From NCBI GenBank assembly GCA_037576195.1, contig CM075104.1, forward strand, positions 18,058,211-18,122,210: 64,000 nt of DNA, in the 5' to 3' direction. The stretch comes from Phytoseiulus persimilis (lineage: Eukaryota; Arthropoda; Arachnida; Mesostigmata; Phytoseiidae). This document shows, piece by piece, positions 35,050 to 44,222 of the stretch (within the stretch, counting starts at the first letter, position 1; each line of letters opens with the position of its first letter). The notes beneath the pieces were generated by a model. That model did not search any database. It was not told the origin of the DNA and saw only the letters and a list, made by a program, of their open reading frames with translations. A program made the position numbers and the translations under genes.

Positions 35050-36383
35050 ATGAAATTCCTCCAGTCGATCAGAGGTTGCGCGGTTCGACGGTTCGGAACA
35101 TCCCCGATCTCGCAGTCAACGGATAGAAACTTCAAGATCACTCGACTCAATCATATAGCCATTGCGACCAGCGCGATCGGGAAGCAGCAAAAGTTTTGGA
35201 GTGACGTCATGGGCCTTCAGGTACGAGCTCGAAAATATTCAACTCGCGAGCGGGAGTCTCCGCGAGATTGGGGTTGTGTAGTAGATTCGTTGAGATTGAT
35301 CCAGGATCGGCTTCCCGCCTGATTCTATCGAAATTCCAGTTTCATTATCATAAATACCTGCTCCTTCGTAGGTCAGTGCTAAAACACCGCAGCCCGAGCA
35401 TGGGGTCAGCACAGTGTTCGTTTCTTTGGATAATTCGAAATTGGAGCTCCTCGATCCGATGGAAAAGTCCCCCATCAACAATTTCCTCAAGCAGAACAAA
35501 GATGGAGGGGTGCATCATATATGTCTGGAGGTCGACAACATCAAATCAGCTATGAAACATATGAAGACATGTGGCGTCAGGTAATGCTTTGGAAATATGG
35601 GCATGTTCCGCTCGTCAGTAAAGCTTCATAACGATGACGTTTCGCTGAAAACCGAGCTGTCAAAGGTCTCGTCACTTATCGTGATTCTGATTACCCAACG
35701 ACCGCGGCCTTTGGACGAGGAGAATGCGTTTGACTATGGGAGCACTCAAATTCAGAAGCGGCTCATCTGCTTCATTCCCCATCTCACGAATCGCGCCGCA
35801 GCTCTGAAGCTTTTGGTAGCTGCACGCCCACAAATAACATGAGCATCCCGTCGCTCGTGTTACATTAACTTATGCTCGCTGATCGGCGACCGTACATCGA
35901 AGACGCGAGTTGACGTTCAGCCCAGTTCCTCTTGGGAAGACTAGCAGCTGATGTTTTGTGAATAGTTCCGACATATCGCCAGACGAGCTGGCTGCAAGAT
36001 CAATGTCGGCCCGAAAGCGGAACGATGCGACTGACGTTGACGCTCGAAGGCAGACTCAAGGTCGCGGGCGAAGTGCGTGCTTCGGATGACGACAGTGGGT
36101 TTTGATGACGCCGACGAGTTCCGAGAAAGAGTTCAACCACCTGATGAGTGCTATCACTGCTTCGTAAGCTGCTCGAATCGTCTTCTGACAACGAAATCCG
36201 CCTCGTATTCCAGAGTTGTTTTCCTGCATGGGAACACGATGTGGAGTTCAGTCGACACCAACGTGACCTTCTGATTGCAGATGTTTGAGTCCAGAGCCAC
36301 GAATCGGAGCGCACGGGAAACCTGTGGTGTTCCTACACCCGAAGGACTGCGGCGGCGTTCTTGTTGAGCTAGAAGAAGTCTGA
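35050..36383 (+). CDS. MCEE: methylmalonyl-CoA epimerase, mitochondrial
   Basis: There are three exons: 35050-35220, 35373-35581 and 36281-36383. Phases match, giving 160 residues (human 176). The N-terminus (MKFLQSIRGCAVRRFG) is basic and Ser/Arg-rich, a likely mitochondrial presequence. It is followed by the vicinal-oxygen-chelate fold: ITRLNHIAIAT, EHGVSTVFVSLDNSKLELLD, GGVHHICLEVDNI and HGKPVVFLHPKDCGGVLVEL. The metal ligands expected for the family are present: His about 35, the His-His pair at 105/106 and Glu about 156. The enzyme interconverts the two stereoisomers of methylmalonyl-CoA between propionyl-CoA carboxylase and the B12-dependent mutase, in breakdown of odd-chain lipids and branched amino acids. 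The second intron is about 700 bp, long for this window; nothing in it is recognisable. Confidence 0.97.
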
Positions 36384-36487
36384 GTCCATTGATTTGAAGT
36401 GATCTCCTCGATTGGGCGGTTTCGGCAGCACCTGAACCTGCCCTGACCTGCCGCTGTTGCTGGATAGGAGGCTACACGAATCTTTAC

Positions 36488-36493
36488 AATAAA
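36488..36493 (+). terminator. poly(A) signal of MCEE
   Basis: AATAAA lies 105 nt past the MCEE stop codon. Confidence 0.7.
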
Positions 36494-38554
36494 CATAGCT
36501 TTACTCTTCTACAAATTAGAACACATGTCATCGCGGGTCTCGGATCAGGGGAGATGGGGGCTGCAACGTCATGCTTCTCACCCTTCATCGCGTCTCCAAA
36601 AGGGATCGCCCCACTGTGCTGTTTGGGCTGGCTGTGAAATGAATCCTTCCCTTTGCTGCGTGTGATGATCCTTCCCATTCGGGATTAAATCCCAGAAGGT
36701 TCCCCTCTTAATTGGAACAAGCTTCAAATAGCGAGACTCACAGGCATACCTCATGTGGTGCGAAGCAAAATCCAATCTCATTTTCAGCGGGAAAAATATA
36801 AATGTGTGTAGATAAGCGGCTTTGAAACTCCGCAACATCATTCGGCCACATCGACATGGGAGCGCCTATAATGGCTGGTCAGCATCATCGGGACTTCACC
36901 GTTTCGTCGTTCGGGCCCCTCTCTCCCCTTCCCCCGTTAAGGATAGAGGAACGGAGACTCGTACAGCCGGCGAATCACGGTTACTTGGAGATTCCCTGGA
37001 TATTCGATGAGAGTTGAGGCTGACGTCTGTTAGAGTCTCTACCTTCTGACTTAGAGAACCCTCCCACTTCTGGCATTTTGGAATCGACGTCGCTCATTGA
37101 TTTTCAGAGCTGGGTCTCCCTAAACTTCGCGTCCGTGTACAGGCCGAATAAATTCAACGTTGGCACTTGTTGCCAGTGCCGGTGCATCCCGTCTTTCTTG
37201 CGACCCCGACACCGTTCTAGTCGCGGTTGCTATTGCTGAGGCCATTTCGAGTATTCTCGGAGACGGCAGGTTCAACGGTGGCAACAAGGACGACAGAAGC
37301 GACCAATGCGACGGAATCAGCAAAAATATCGATGTTGACGATGACATCAACGACGGAAAAAGAAAAAGGATTCAACAGAGTAAGCCGGCGAGGCCGCCGT
37401 TGGAGGGCGCCAGGCTCGTGTCCTCCTCCAAAATGGCGCTGCTTGGCATGCGCTAGCCGAGTACTCACAGAGAGAGCATAACAGTGAACTAGTAAGCGGA
37501 GAGAATGATAGAACCAGCCACAGCGGCCGAGTACGGCTGTTCATAGTGGTTCGACCAAGCTTGTGATGTAACGTGTTTGCCGCATTCTCATCGCGTTCGC
37601 TGAGGAAGGATCAGGTTCTATCGGATAGTGCGTACTCGACCACATTCACTCACTCACTCACCCACTCGCTCGCTCACCACACTAGTGCCCTGAGAGAGTC
37701 TAGAGCGAAAAAATAAGCACAGGATCTAAGGATAGCTGCATCCGAACGAACAACAACGTCACCAGCGACAACTACAGCAGCGAGCCTCAGCACCAAGTCA
37801 GCGTCTGGGCCTCTGAGACCGGGCTATGCAATCGCGGAAGCCATGGACGTTTGGGAGAGCAGAGCCGAATAGGATCGTGATTGTAGCATAGGAAGAACCG
37901 ATTTGGAGGAGACCGAGCACTCATTGACTGAACGACAGGAAATGAGATGATTGGACCAAGTAACTAGAGCCTAATTCAACGTGAGCGGTACAACCGAAAA
38001 GCGTTCTTGAAGGATAGCGTCGGAGAAGGAACATTGCGAGGTCGGCTCTGACCGAGTTGTTTCTTTCGAAGGTGTTGTCATCCCTATCGGTCGTTGTGGT
38101 TGTAGCTGCGGATCCACAGTGCGACAGCCACTCCGATTGACGGTACAGGAATCCCTCTGCCTCTCTTGGTGCTGAAGGTGGTGAGGATGTCCGCCGCGTG
38201 AATCTAATTTTTCGCGTTTGGATACCGTTTATATTGCTGAGTCGAAAATGGTGTTTGTAAGAGAGTCTGCCGTCCGTGAATCGGCTCTACTACGGACTGA
38301 ATGAAGCTTGCGAGTAAATTAGGCAACCAGGAGTTCGAGCGCGCCGTGACAAAGACGAAAAAGAGAGGAACCCGGTAGGCTTGGCGAGTGGCAAGTAAGT
38401 GAAAACGACTAGAACAACAACATCAACGACAAGAATAACAACAGCAACGACGCCGCCTTCGCGGCCTCCGACCAAAACACTGTCCAATGTGATTGAGACA
38501 GCCAGAAAGCTGATATCGTTTCACGATATCAATACGACTGCTACAGGCGCGAGG
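36494..38554. other. intergenic and CBL 5' leader
   Basis: No coding gene is recognised in 36.5-37.6 kb. From about 37.6 kb the sequence has simple repeats and CAA/CAG-like runs (ACAACAACATCAACGAC near 38412), typical of a long 5' untranslated leader. The frame of CBL is open 52 codons above its first ATG but this part is Thr-rich and starts without ATG, so I treat it as leader. Confidence 0.5.
37646..37680. repeat. (TCAC)n microsatellite
   Basis: An imperfect run of TCAC/TCGC tetranucleotides. Confidence 0.75.
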
Positions 38555-40912
38555 ATGGCCGCCCCGTCCTCGGCCGGGGCCGCACTGGCGTCTCAGATAA
38601 ATTTATCGGCGCTTTTCAGCCGTCTCTTGTCGGCGGCTCCCCCGAAGCTAGTCATTGAACGCAGGACGATAGAGAAAACATGGAAACTCATGGACAAGGT
38701 GGTCAAATTGTGCCAACAGCAGCGCATGAGTCTGAAGAATTCGCCGCCCTTCATCCTCGACATCCTGCCGGACACCTATCAGCACCTGCGTGTCATCTAC
38801 TCGAAGCACGAGAACGAGATGGTTCTATTGAACGACAATGAGTATTTCCGAGAGTTCATTTCGAACTTGAACCGCAAATGCAAACAGACCATCAAACTAT
38901 TCAAAGAGGGCAAGGAGAAAATGTTCGACGAGCAATCGCAGTATCGCCGGAATCTCACGAAGCTCAGTCTCGTCTTCAGCCATATGCTCGCCGAACTCAA
39001 GGCCATCTATCCTCAGGGCGTTTTCGGCGGCGACAACTACCGCATCACCAAGAGCGATGCGGCCGACTTCTGGAAAAGTCATTTCGGAGATAAGACCATT
39101 GTCCCGTGGCGACTGTTCCGACACACACTCCACCAGATACATCCGATCGGCTCCGGCTTGGAAGCAATGGCTCTGAAGTCCACAATAGACTTGACCTGCA
39201 ACGATTACATATCCAACTTTGAGTTCGACGTGTTCACGCGTCTCTTCCAACCGTGGTCGAGTCTGCTGCGGAACTGGCAAATTCTCGCCGTCACCCATCC
39301 GGGTTACGTTGCCTTCCTAACCTACGACGAAGTCAAGGCCCGTCTGCAGAAGTATATCACAAAACCAGGCAGCTACGTGTTCCGGCTGAGCTGCACCCGG
39401 CTGGGACAGTGGGCCATAGGTTACGTGACGGCCGAAGGTACAATTTTACAAACGATTCCTCAAAACAAATCACTCTGCCAAGCTCTACTCGATGGTCACA
39501 GGGAGGGATTCTATCTGTTTCCCGACGGACGGACCACGAACCCGGATCTTTCGTGGGCCGTCCAGGCGACGCCCGAGGACCACATCAAGGTCACCCAGGA
39601 GCAGTACGAACTCTACTGTGAAATGGGATCCACCTTCCAATTGTGTAAAATCTGCGCGGAAAACGACAAAGATATTCGTATTGAACCCTGCGGGCACCTT
39701 CTATGCACGCCCTGCCTCACGTCATGGCAAGACTCAGAAGGTGTAGGATGCCCTTTCTGTCGAGCGGAAATCAAGGGCACCGAACAAGTGGTGGTGGATC
39801 CCTTCGAAGGGAAGACCTTGCGGAGGTCAGAGGTGCGAGAAACTCAGCATAATAACTCGTTGGTTGACCTCGAAGACGACGAACCTTTTGAGGATCCAAC
39901 AACCTGGATGTCATCCCTCCACGCTTTGGCCGTTAACCACACCGCCAAGCAACAAGACCAGAGCAATCGAGCGAATAGTCGTTCGCCATTCGTATCCCCC
40001 CACCAGAGTCCCACGCTGGCTCGGAAAGCTTGCTTGACATCCTCCACGATCCCTTCAATGGCGCCTCCGGTTCCTCCGAGGCGGGGCTCTCCCATGGCGA
40101 CACCCATACAATCTCCAGAAGCTTCACCGAGACGCCACAGCCCGACCAAGGGCGAACAGTCTGATTTGCTGGTCTTCGATTCGCCTCCGGTACCAGCAAC
40201 ACCAATCGTAAATGCACCCAATCCCCCTCAAGTTCAACCCCTGATCAAGGACGACAACAGCACCTCCGTACAATACTCCGAACTTCAAAAGGTCAGCTCA
40301 TCTTCAACTAGTTCTTCAAACTGTGAATCTCCCTCCTCCCACCATCACCAGCACGAGATCGAGCAGCAACAAGTGATGTATGCAGAGCTTGAACCGTTTG
40401 AGCCATCGGAACCGAACTATGCCAACACCAATATTCCTCTACCAGCCCAGAGGAACAACTTGCCTCGGATTCCCGCGAAATCGGCGTCCGAGGCGGTCGG
40501 TCTCAGTCCAGTATTGCCTCACGCACCGAAACTCGAGCGACGCAATTCTTCTAACAACGGAACGTCCACGGGTCTAAGCGGCGGAAACAACGGCGTTCAC
40601 GCCGGCGTTCCGCAGCAAACAGCTCCTGGGGCCACTGGAAGCAGAACTGCGCCAGCTGTCAAACCTCTAGGTACCAGTTCGATACAGAACAACAAGGAAA
40701 ACAATGATAATAGGCTAGTCGACTATGAAAATCTTCGCATGGACTACATCGCTCAGCTGACCGGAGAAGGATACAGTCAAGACGCTGTGATCAGAGCTCT
40801 AGGAGTGGCTCGGAACGACCTTCCTATGGCAAGAGATATACTCTACGAATTCGCTGCGAAACGCTCTCAGCAGACCATGCAAGCCCAACAAGCTCGCGAT
40901 ACAGCTAAGTAG
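38555..40912 (+). CDS. CBL: E3 ubiquitin ligase CBL, single-exon
   Basis: This is one exon of 785 residues, where vertebrate CBL has about 16 exons. I start at the ATG at 38555 (GGATGGCC context). The tyrosine-kinase-binding module is complete: four-helix bundle (about 33-157), EF-hand (about 158-240) and SH2-like domain (about 241-333) with [19 protein letters not shown], including the Gly (272) matching human G306. The linker helix [13 protein letters not shown] keeps both tyrosines (351, 354); phosphorylation of the second activates the ligase. The RING (C364-C402) reads [13 protein letters not shown] and CPFC, with the E2-contact Trp 391. The tail has Pro-rich SH3 sites ([11 protein letters not shown]), Ser-rich stretches and a C-terminal UBA domain (about 726-775). 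CBL ubiquitinates activated receptor tyrosine kinases such as EGFR and drives their endocytosis. Length is close to the long CBL forms. Confidence 0.98.
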   Translation: MAAPSSAGAALASQINLSALFSRLLSAAPPKLVIERRTIEKTWKLMDKVVKLCQQQRMSLKNSPPFILDILPDTYQHLRVIYSKHENEMVLLNDNEYFREFISNLNRKCKQTIKLFKEGKEKMFDEQSQYRRNLTKLSLVFSHMLAELKAIYPQGVFGGDNYRITKSDAADFWKSHFGDKTIVPWRLFRHTLHQIHPIGSGLEAMALKSTIDLTCNDYISNFEFDVFTRLFQPWSSLLRNWQILAVTHPGYVAFLTYDEVKARLQKYITKPGSYVFRLSCTRLGQWAIGYVTAEGTILQTIPQNKSLCQALLDGHREGFYLFPDGRTTNPDLSWAVQATPEDHIKVTQEQYELYCEMGSTFQLCKICAENDKDIRIEPCGHLLCTPCLTSWQDSEGVGCPFCRAEIKGTEQVVVDPFEGKTLRRSEVRETQHNNSLVDLEDDEPFEDPTTWMSSLHALAVNHTAKQQDQSNRANSRSPFVSPHQSPTLARKACLTSSTIPSMAPPVPPRRGSPMATPIQSPEASPRRHSPTKGEQSDLLVFDSPPVPATPIVNAPNPPQVQPLIKDDNSTSVQYSELQKVSSSSTSSSNCESPSSHHHQHEIEQQQVMYAELEPFEPSEPNYANTNIPLPAQRNNLPRIPAKSASEAVGLSPVLPHAPKLERRNSSNNGTSTGLSGGNNGVHAGVPQQTAPGATGSRTAPAVKPLGTSSIQNNKENNDNRLVDYENLRMDYIAQLTGEGYSQDAVIRALGVARNDLPMARDILYEFAAKRSQQTMQAQQARDTAK

Positions 40913-42073
40913 CACACGAGGAAAAATCGAGCATCGCGAACGATCCGGCGAACGGATCGGCCTTCTTCTGTTATTTATTCTTCTTTTCCTAATACTGTCC
41001 TTCACATACAATCACAGAGCGAGTTAGATTACACAAGTTTGGCCGAACTGAGCCGAGCACTACTCACTCGGTTATTAATGATCGGGCGTTGCCTGGCTGA
41101 GTCCGGCCCTTCTTGTACAGACACTGAATCAGAACAAATTGAATCAGGAGGAACCGGAGAACACTTTTGAGACTTTTCACCGTCATTGAGCCCCAAGTAG
41201 GGAACCAGTCGTTCTGGAGACGCCGAAAAACTTTCGGACACACATTCGGAGTTATTGCAAAACAGCAATCGATCGCCCCTCCCCTCCCTGTCCCCGAGTT
41301 CGTAGCCTGGATTCACGGCTCTGTCTCGTTCTCTCCGAAGACGATCGACCCAAACTCTTCAAGGCAGCAACAGTGACTTTGAAAATTGTCGAAACGGAGT
41401 AAACAGAATATACATAACTATATACATAAAAGATATACTTGAACGATCGTGATGACTTCGATGATGATTATGTCAAGGCACTTATTTATTTACCTTATAT
41501 CTTCTTGTAACTCTCATGTATAAACACTGCGATAATGACGATGTAACCAAGACGAGATCGACGAGACTTATCGACTAACGACCTCCTGAAGTTATCAATA
41601 ATAATCAACAATAAACTCCAATCCTTTAGAGTATGTACCCGTCTTGTCGATCGCATTCTATCTCGTCTCCTGCCCGTTGCTCCCATGTGACGCAAAAACG
41701 CTGCTCCTACTTCATGGAGACCTCATCTTCCCGACGGTCACATTTGAGAGCTCAGAGTCGGAACTTTGCAACTGCGTGCCCCACCCCGGCGAGGAATCCG
41801 CAGGACACAGCTGTCGGGAATTCTTGTGACAGGCTTCCATGATGTCTGATCCATAATCAGAACTTGGAAGATCTGTCATCCATCATTCAATACCTCCCAT
41901 CTAACCGTATGGAAAAATGAATTTATGAGTCTCTGATGGCTGAGTTCATCACTTTTCATGGTTGTCAATCAGGCCATCCAATAATTTACCCTTGAATCCA
42001 TGGATTGGTAGATGATGATTAATGAATAATGCCTGAACTTCCACGCTCTCCGTATGATACTTGTTCACGAAGT
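40913..42073. other. CBL 3' untranslated region and flank
   Basis: The sequence becomes AT-rich after 41390. An AATAAA at 41610-41615 on the plus strand is the best candidate 3' end signal for CBL, about 700 nt past the stop. No gene is seen here. Confidence 0.5.
41610..41615 (+). terminator. candidate poly(A) signal of CBL
   Basis: AATAAA in an AT-rich stretch downstream of CBL; the distance of about 700 nt makes it plausible, not certain. Confidence 0.45.
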
Positions 42074-43025
42074 TTAACGGGGGAGCAGGTTAGCGAGGTA
42101 CGGCATGGTGAATCTGTAGGAGAGGAAAATCACGAGACTCGAAATTGCATCCGGCGCTCCTGAAGTTCTCTGGAGAGGTTAGAGAAGAAAATGCGATTCG
42201 TCCCGAAGTCAAATGGGACTCACTCATTGGGCTCACTAGCGTTCCCAGATGGTGCGCCTTCTATGAGCGCCTCTTCGCAAGAGCGTGCTGTCGCGATCTG
42301 CGTGATTTCGCAGAGATCGGGTTGTCAGAAAGAGGGGAGCTGCAACATTTCGGGTTTCCACCACACGATTGAGTTTTCGAACCTGGGATTGTTCGCTCGA
42401 GGGCGTGGAAGTCTAACTTTTGCCGAGTTGGTCCATAGTATATCTCAGTCTCATGTTTCCCGGAGAACGAGCCGGAGGCACTCACTACATCAACAGAGAT
42501 CACTTGCTCCGAAAGTAGTGTGGGCGATTCGCTGGAATGATTCAGATATCCGAAGTGGAACACCTGGACGAAAGAAGCGTTCAACCTGAGCTTCCAATTT
42601 CTCCTTTGCTCAGCGATTCTCCGACCCCAGAACCTATGCCATGTTCGCCTCCCTGGAACTCCACCAAATCGGAAGGGCGTCGTCCCAGACATCGAGCCAC
42701 CGACATTTTCGAACGTATCAAAGCGATTTCCCGATTTGATTCGGTGAACGAGACGGCAGCAGGAAATCGAGTATTGGTGTACTAAGCGCAGGAGTCGCGC
42801 ACGCGCTCGTCCCGCGGGAAATTCATTTCGGGACCCTCCGTACCCGCCGACCCGCAGAAATCTCTGTCTATTCCAAGCTTTCTGCTTTTTTTCGGTGGGA
42901 TTCTAGTTCGATGAAAATCCCAAACTTACAATCCCGTACGTGGTCTCATCAGCCGAGCATACTTCCACATCGAGCTCGCTTGAACCGTCTGTTATCCCCA
43001 ATGGTGACTCTGCCGCGAACCTCAG
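42074..43025 (-). CDS. four phase-consistent 3' exons of an unknown gene
   Basis: On the minus strand four segments chain with matching phase: 42930-43025 (after CTTCAG, ends ATT|GTAAGT), 42486-42563 (after GTCCAG, ends GTA|GTGAGT), 42224-42297 (after ACGCAG, ends GA|GTGAGT) and 42074-42113 (after CTACAG, ends TAA). The joined product reads ESPLGITDGSSELDVEV, VFHFGYLNHSSESPTLL, CEEALIEGAPSGNASEP and a short end FTMPYLANLLPR. Donors are all consensus. I recognise no family and could not fix the upstream exons; a phase-0 candidate sits at about 43245-43365. A competing plus-strand frame (42537-42785, MIQISEVEHLDERSVQ, Pro-rich) overlaps and also looks coding, so only one of the two is likely right. 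Confidence 0.35.
42537..42785 (+). CDS. small Pro-rich open frame (alternative to the minus-strand exons)
   Basis: The frame encodes 82 residues from ATG to TAA with ELPISPLLSDSPTPEPMP and a charged helix TDIFERIKAISRFDSV. The first bases can also be read as an exon after a GATTCAG acceptor. Its final part resembles a diverged sequence at about 45354-45440. There is no known domain, and it overlaps the minus-strand exon chain. Confidence 0.25.
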   Translation: MIQISEVEHLDERSVQPELPISPLLSDSPTPEPMPCSPPWNSTKSEGRRPRHRATDIFERIKAISRFDSVNETAAGNRVLVY

Positions 43026-43132
43026 CTGAAGTCAAGGTCACAGCAGCAGCCAGAACGGATGAACATCGCCGCAAAGTCGAGCAAGGCGAATCAGGGAGGG
43101 AGAGGAAGTAAGATGTCGATCTCCGCTGGAGA

Positions 43133-43525
43133 TTGCTTGCACAATCGCATTCCCATGTGGAAGATTACGGGATTCCTTCCGGACGCATTCAACTTGTGGC
43201 GTCGGACACTCGGAGAATTTCCGAAGAAGATCTCGACTCGGAAACGGAAATCTTACATTCGACATCGACGACGACTTCGAGACCTGGCTGTGAACTAAAC
43301 CAAGCAAGGCACACAGGGTTTGTTGCAAACGTGCACATAGAACTGGATAGTTCCAGCGATTCGTCGTCCCAAATATTCTCTACGCGACAGTCTCAAGAAC
43401 TCTTTTCTAGCCCCTGCAAAGTAGATACTATCGCGCTGGTAGAATATTTCACTGAACGATGGCCCACTCCCAGGAAATCTGCTCTCTACCAATCAAGTTC
43501 TATCACGGATATCGAACCCGGCTGA
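43133..43525 (+). CDS. Ser/Thr-rich open frame, doubtful
   Basis: The frame encodes 130 residues rich in Ser, Thr, Asp and Glu (RRISEEDLDSETEILHSTST, ELDSSSDSSS), without an ATG near its start. It could be an exon of a plus-strand gene together with the Pro-rich frame at 42537, but no clean splice link was found. Minus-strand frames here also look protein-like. Confidence 0.2.
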   Translation: MLAQSHSHVEDYGIPSGRIQLVASDTRRISEEDLDSETEILHSTSTTTSRPGCELNQARHTGFVANVHIELDSSSDSSSQIFSTRQSQELFSSPCKVDTIALVEYFTERWPTPRKSALYQSSSITDIEPG

Positions 43526-43973
43526 AAGTCCGGCAGAAATTCATCTTAAGATTTCCACAGGATGCCACAGGGAATGATTCTTGCGCGGATCGAGGAATGC
43601 CCAACGAGCGGGCGGGTTCTCTTTGAGTGGGGGGAACAAATTCCAAGTTTCCGGGCTGTTATTCCCCTTGGAGGAGGATATTCGATCTTCCATTTGAAGT
43701 TGGGAAAACGTAGAAAGAGCCGCCGTCACGCTCCTGGCATATAATCGATCTCGAGATTTGTCCGAAAAATTGGACCGAAATTCAAGAGTTCACACGAACA
43801 GACGTGGAAGAAATAACTCCGGTGATATACTCTGTCCTTTGGAAGTATCGGTATAGGGTATCGAAGCTCCCGCCAATTCCTCGCCGTCGTTGATCGGGAC
43901 CGATGAGTCCATGGCGAGGGAGCGGAAGCCTCCACGGCATGGGCCGAGCTCATCCAGCCACTCGACCGAGAGT

Positions 43974-44222
43974 TTATTGTCTGGACTCGTCTCGTTTAGT
44001 CCCGTTCCGAAGTTCTCGGTCATTCCAGGAGAGCATCCAATCAAAGTTCAACCACTGTAAGAACATGTCGCAAGCCGCACGAACATCGGTACGATGGATT
44101 TCCATCAACTCAGTGCCCTTTGAGAGGCTTGAATATTTCGAACCAAAACAGTGCCAAGCATGGCCGATGTCCAAGTCATTCCGATGCTTCTCTAGCGAGG
44201 CGATTTCGCATATGTCTGTCTC
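43974..44222 (-). CDS. possible last exon with a death-domain-like sequence
   Basis: A minus-strand exon starts after a GATAGGCAG acceptor (44222) and runs 83 codons to TAA, with AATAAA overlapping the stop. It reads ETDICEIASLEKHRNDLDIG, then WHCFGSKYSSLSKGTELMEI and DVRAACDMFLQWL. The layout (helix with W, a turn, an ELMEIH helix, a DVRAACDMFLQWL helix, then a W near the end) resembles a C-terminal death domain of the ankyrin/UNC5 type. The match is by eye and weak. I could not find convincing upstream exons. Confidence 0.28.
   Translation of the reverse strand, partial: ETDICEIASLEKHRNDLDIGHAWHCFGSKYSSLSKGTELMEIHRTDVRAACDMFLQWLNFDWMLSWNDRELRNGTKRDESRQ

Noticed and set aside
38399-38554. 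In-frame extension of CBL upstream of its first ATG
   Set aside because: It lacks an ATG, is Thr-rich simple sequence and has no match to CBL N-termini; treated as 5' leader.
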